DNA from: Alistipes sp.
GTDB lineage: Bacteria; Bacteroidota; Bacteroidia; Bacteroidales; Rikenellaceae
Assembly: GCA_017631055.1 (NCBI GenBank)
Contig: JAGBTZ010000047.1
Coordinates: forward strand, 1 to 33,944
DNA: 33,944 nucleotides
Reading direction: 5' to 3'
The notes beneath the pieces were generated by a model that was not told the DNA's origin, made no database searches, and saw only the letters and a list, made by a program, of their open reading frames with translations. The translations under genes and the position numbers were made by a program. This document shows positions 33,600-33,944 of this stretch, piece by piece. Position 1 is the stretch's first letter. Every line of letters starts with the position of its first letter.

Positions 33600-33637
33600 A
33601 AAAATCTCGAAAGTTAGACTCGACTTTCGGGATTTTT
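33600..33637 (+). terminator. Terminator of the parA-mnmE operon
   Basis: AAAAATCTCGAAAGT (33600-33614) pairs with ACTTTCGGGATTTTT (33623-33637), one T-G wobble, 8-nt loop TAGACTCG, and a T-run. It is 75 bp after the mnmE stop and could work both ways. Confidence 0.85.
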
Positions 33638-33677
33638 CTATGCTTTAATATCTTCAACAAAAATATCTCGCCAAGTT

Positions 33678-33727
33678 TGCAGTGGAGTGCAATGAGGTGC
33701 AATGGAGAGCAACGAGCTGCAATAAAA
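33678..33727. repeat. Degenerate 10-bp tandem repeat (five units)
   Basis: Units TGCAGTGGAG, TGCAATGAGG, TGCAATGGAG, AGCAACGAGC, TGCAATAAAA in exact 10-bp register (33678, 33688, 33698, 33708, 33718); a near-consensus is TGCAATGGAG. Helical-phase spacing may present a protein binding array, as inference. Confidence 0.7.
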
Positions 33728-33885
33728 TGGCGAAGAGAATTGTACTTTCTACTAAATAGGCATTGGTTGTCGGTGGCGAAAGTCGTTCACAACTTCTTTT
33801 GCAAAAAAAATCACCAATTCTCAAACCTTATCACAAACGCCCCTCTATACTATATATGAATGTTTAATTCTAAAAAATAAAGACA

Positions 33886-33944
33886 ATGCAAGAAAAAACT
33901 TTATCATTTGAGCAGATGCCGGAGCTCATGCAAAATCTGGTAGA
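33886..33944 (+). CDS. Partial CDS, start of a possible HTH/excisionase-like protein
   Basis: An ATG at 33886 opens a frame that runs off the window end: MQEKTLSFEQMPELMQNLV plus a partial codon. The beginning (a short basic start, then FEQMPELMQNLV) is like the N-terminus of Bacteroidetes small helix-turn-helix/excisionase-type DNA-binding proteins, which often start with such a leucine-rich helix, but 19 residues are too few to be sure. No terminal domain is visible. It follows the repeat tract and could open a mobile element; that is inference. Confidence 0.4.
   Translation, partial: MQEKTLSFEQMPELMQNLV

Larger units (their letters stand above)
33525..33885. other. 361-bp A/T-rich intergenic region
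   Basis: It holds a terminator (33600-33637) and a five-unit 10-bp tandem tract (33678-33727). The rest is A/T-rich with poly-A stretches and no supported gene; a short plus-strand frame at 33677-33859 has no family resemblance and lies over the repeat tract. It separates the mnmE operon from a new gene at 33886. Confidence 0.7.

Noticed and set aside
33678-33727. CRISPR array
   Set aside because: Units are contiguous 10-mers without spacers and no cas genes are present.
33677-33859. Small protein gene over the 10-bp repeat
   Set aside because: Low-complexity translation from the repeat tract, no family match or ribosome-binding site.

Overview
The window reads as a chromosomal segment of a member of the Bacteroidota, most likely order Bacteroidales and possibly Rikenellaceae/Alistipes-like (genus level is a guess). 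Reasons: several genes are preceded by the Bacteroidetes -7 promoter element TAnnTTTG (TATCTTTG, TATATTTG, TAAATTTG, TACCTTTG) and have weak or no Shine-Dalgarno sequences; families typical of the phylum are present (DUF5683 protein after parB, a long multi-repeat DUF349 protein, a 649-residue YidC, an OstA/LptA-like protein beside SurA-like chaperones). Coding density is high. I saw no rRNA, tRNA, CRISPR array or insertion sequence.

Layout. (1) 1-2466: an exported esterase with a partial propeller tail, then, convergent, the end of a long minus-strand directon. That directon (7659 down to 1597) runs ackA, ptb, buk, aroQ, a polysaccharide flippase and an exported PHB-depolymerase-like esterase; it joins acyl-phosphate energy conservation to aromatic and envelope genes. 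(2) 7819-8600: an orphan OmpR-type response regulator with an 8-4-8 palindrome on each side. (3) 8601-13959: DUF349 repeat protein, yidC, a DEDDy 3'-5' exonuclease and a DedA membrane protein. (4) 17219 down to 14053: a compact minus-strand cassette of a degenerate receiver protein, a membrane-anchored HEAT-like protein and a degenerate family-2 glycosyltransferase-like membrane protein, followed by cysQ. This cassette is the best candidate for an undescribed system. (5) 17371-19889: rplU-rpmA, then a CBM9-like protein and a NahK-like sugar kinase homologue. (6) 25195 down to 20085: two SurA-like periplasmic proteins and a 916-residue OstA/LptA-like protein, an outer-membrane biogenesis operon. 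(7) 25362-27598: a PlsC-like acyltransferase convergent with a CPBP membrane protease. (8) 27719-33524: parA-parB-DUF5683-mltD-mnmE, probably one operon. (9) 33525-33944: a terminator, a degenerate 10-bp tandem array and the first 20 codons of a further gene.

Themes. Much of the window serves the envelope: YidC (inner-membrane insertion), SurA/OstA proteins (outer-membrane assembly), the flippase, PlsC, MltD, DedA and CPBP. Convergent gene pairs are separated by strong bidirectional hairpin terminators, two of which contain the stop codon of the minus-strand gene. Short tandem arrays (9 bp and 10 bp units) lie in two of the intergenic gaps.
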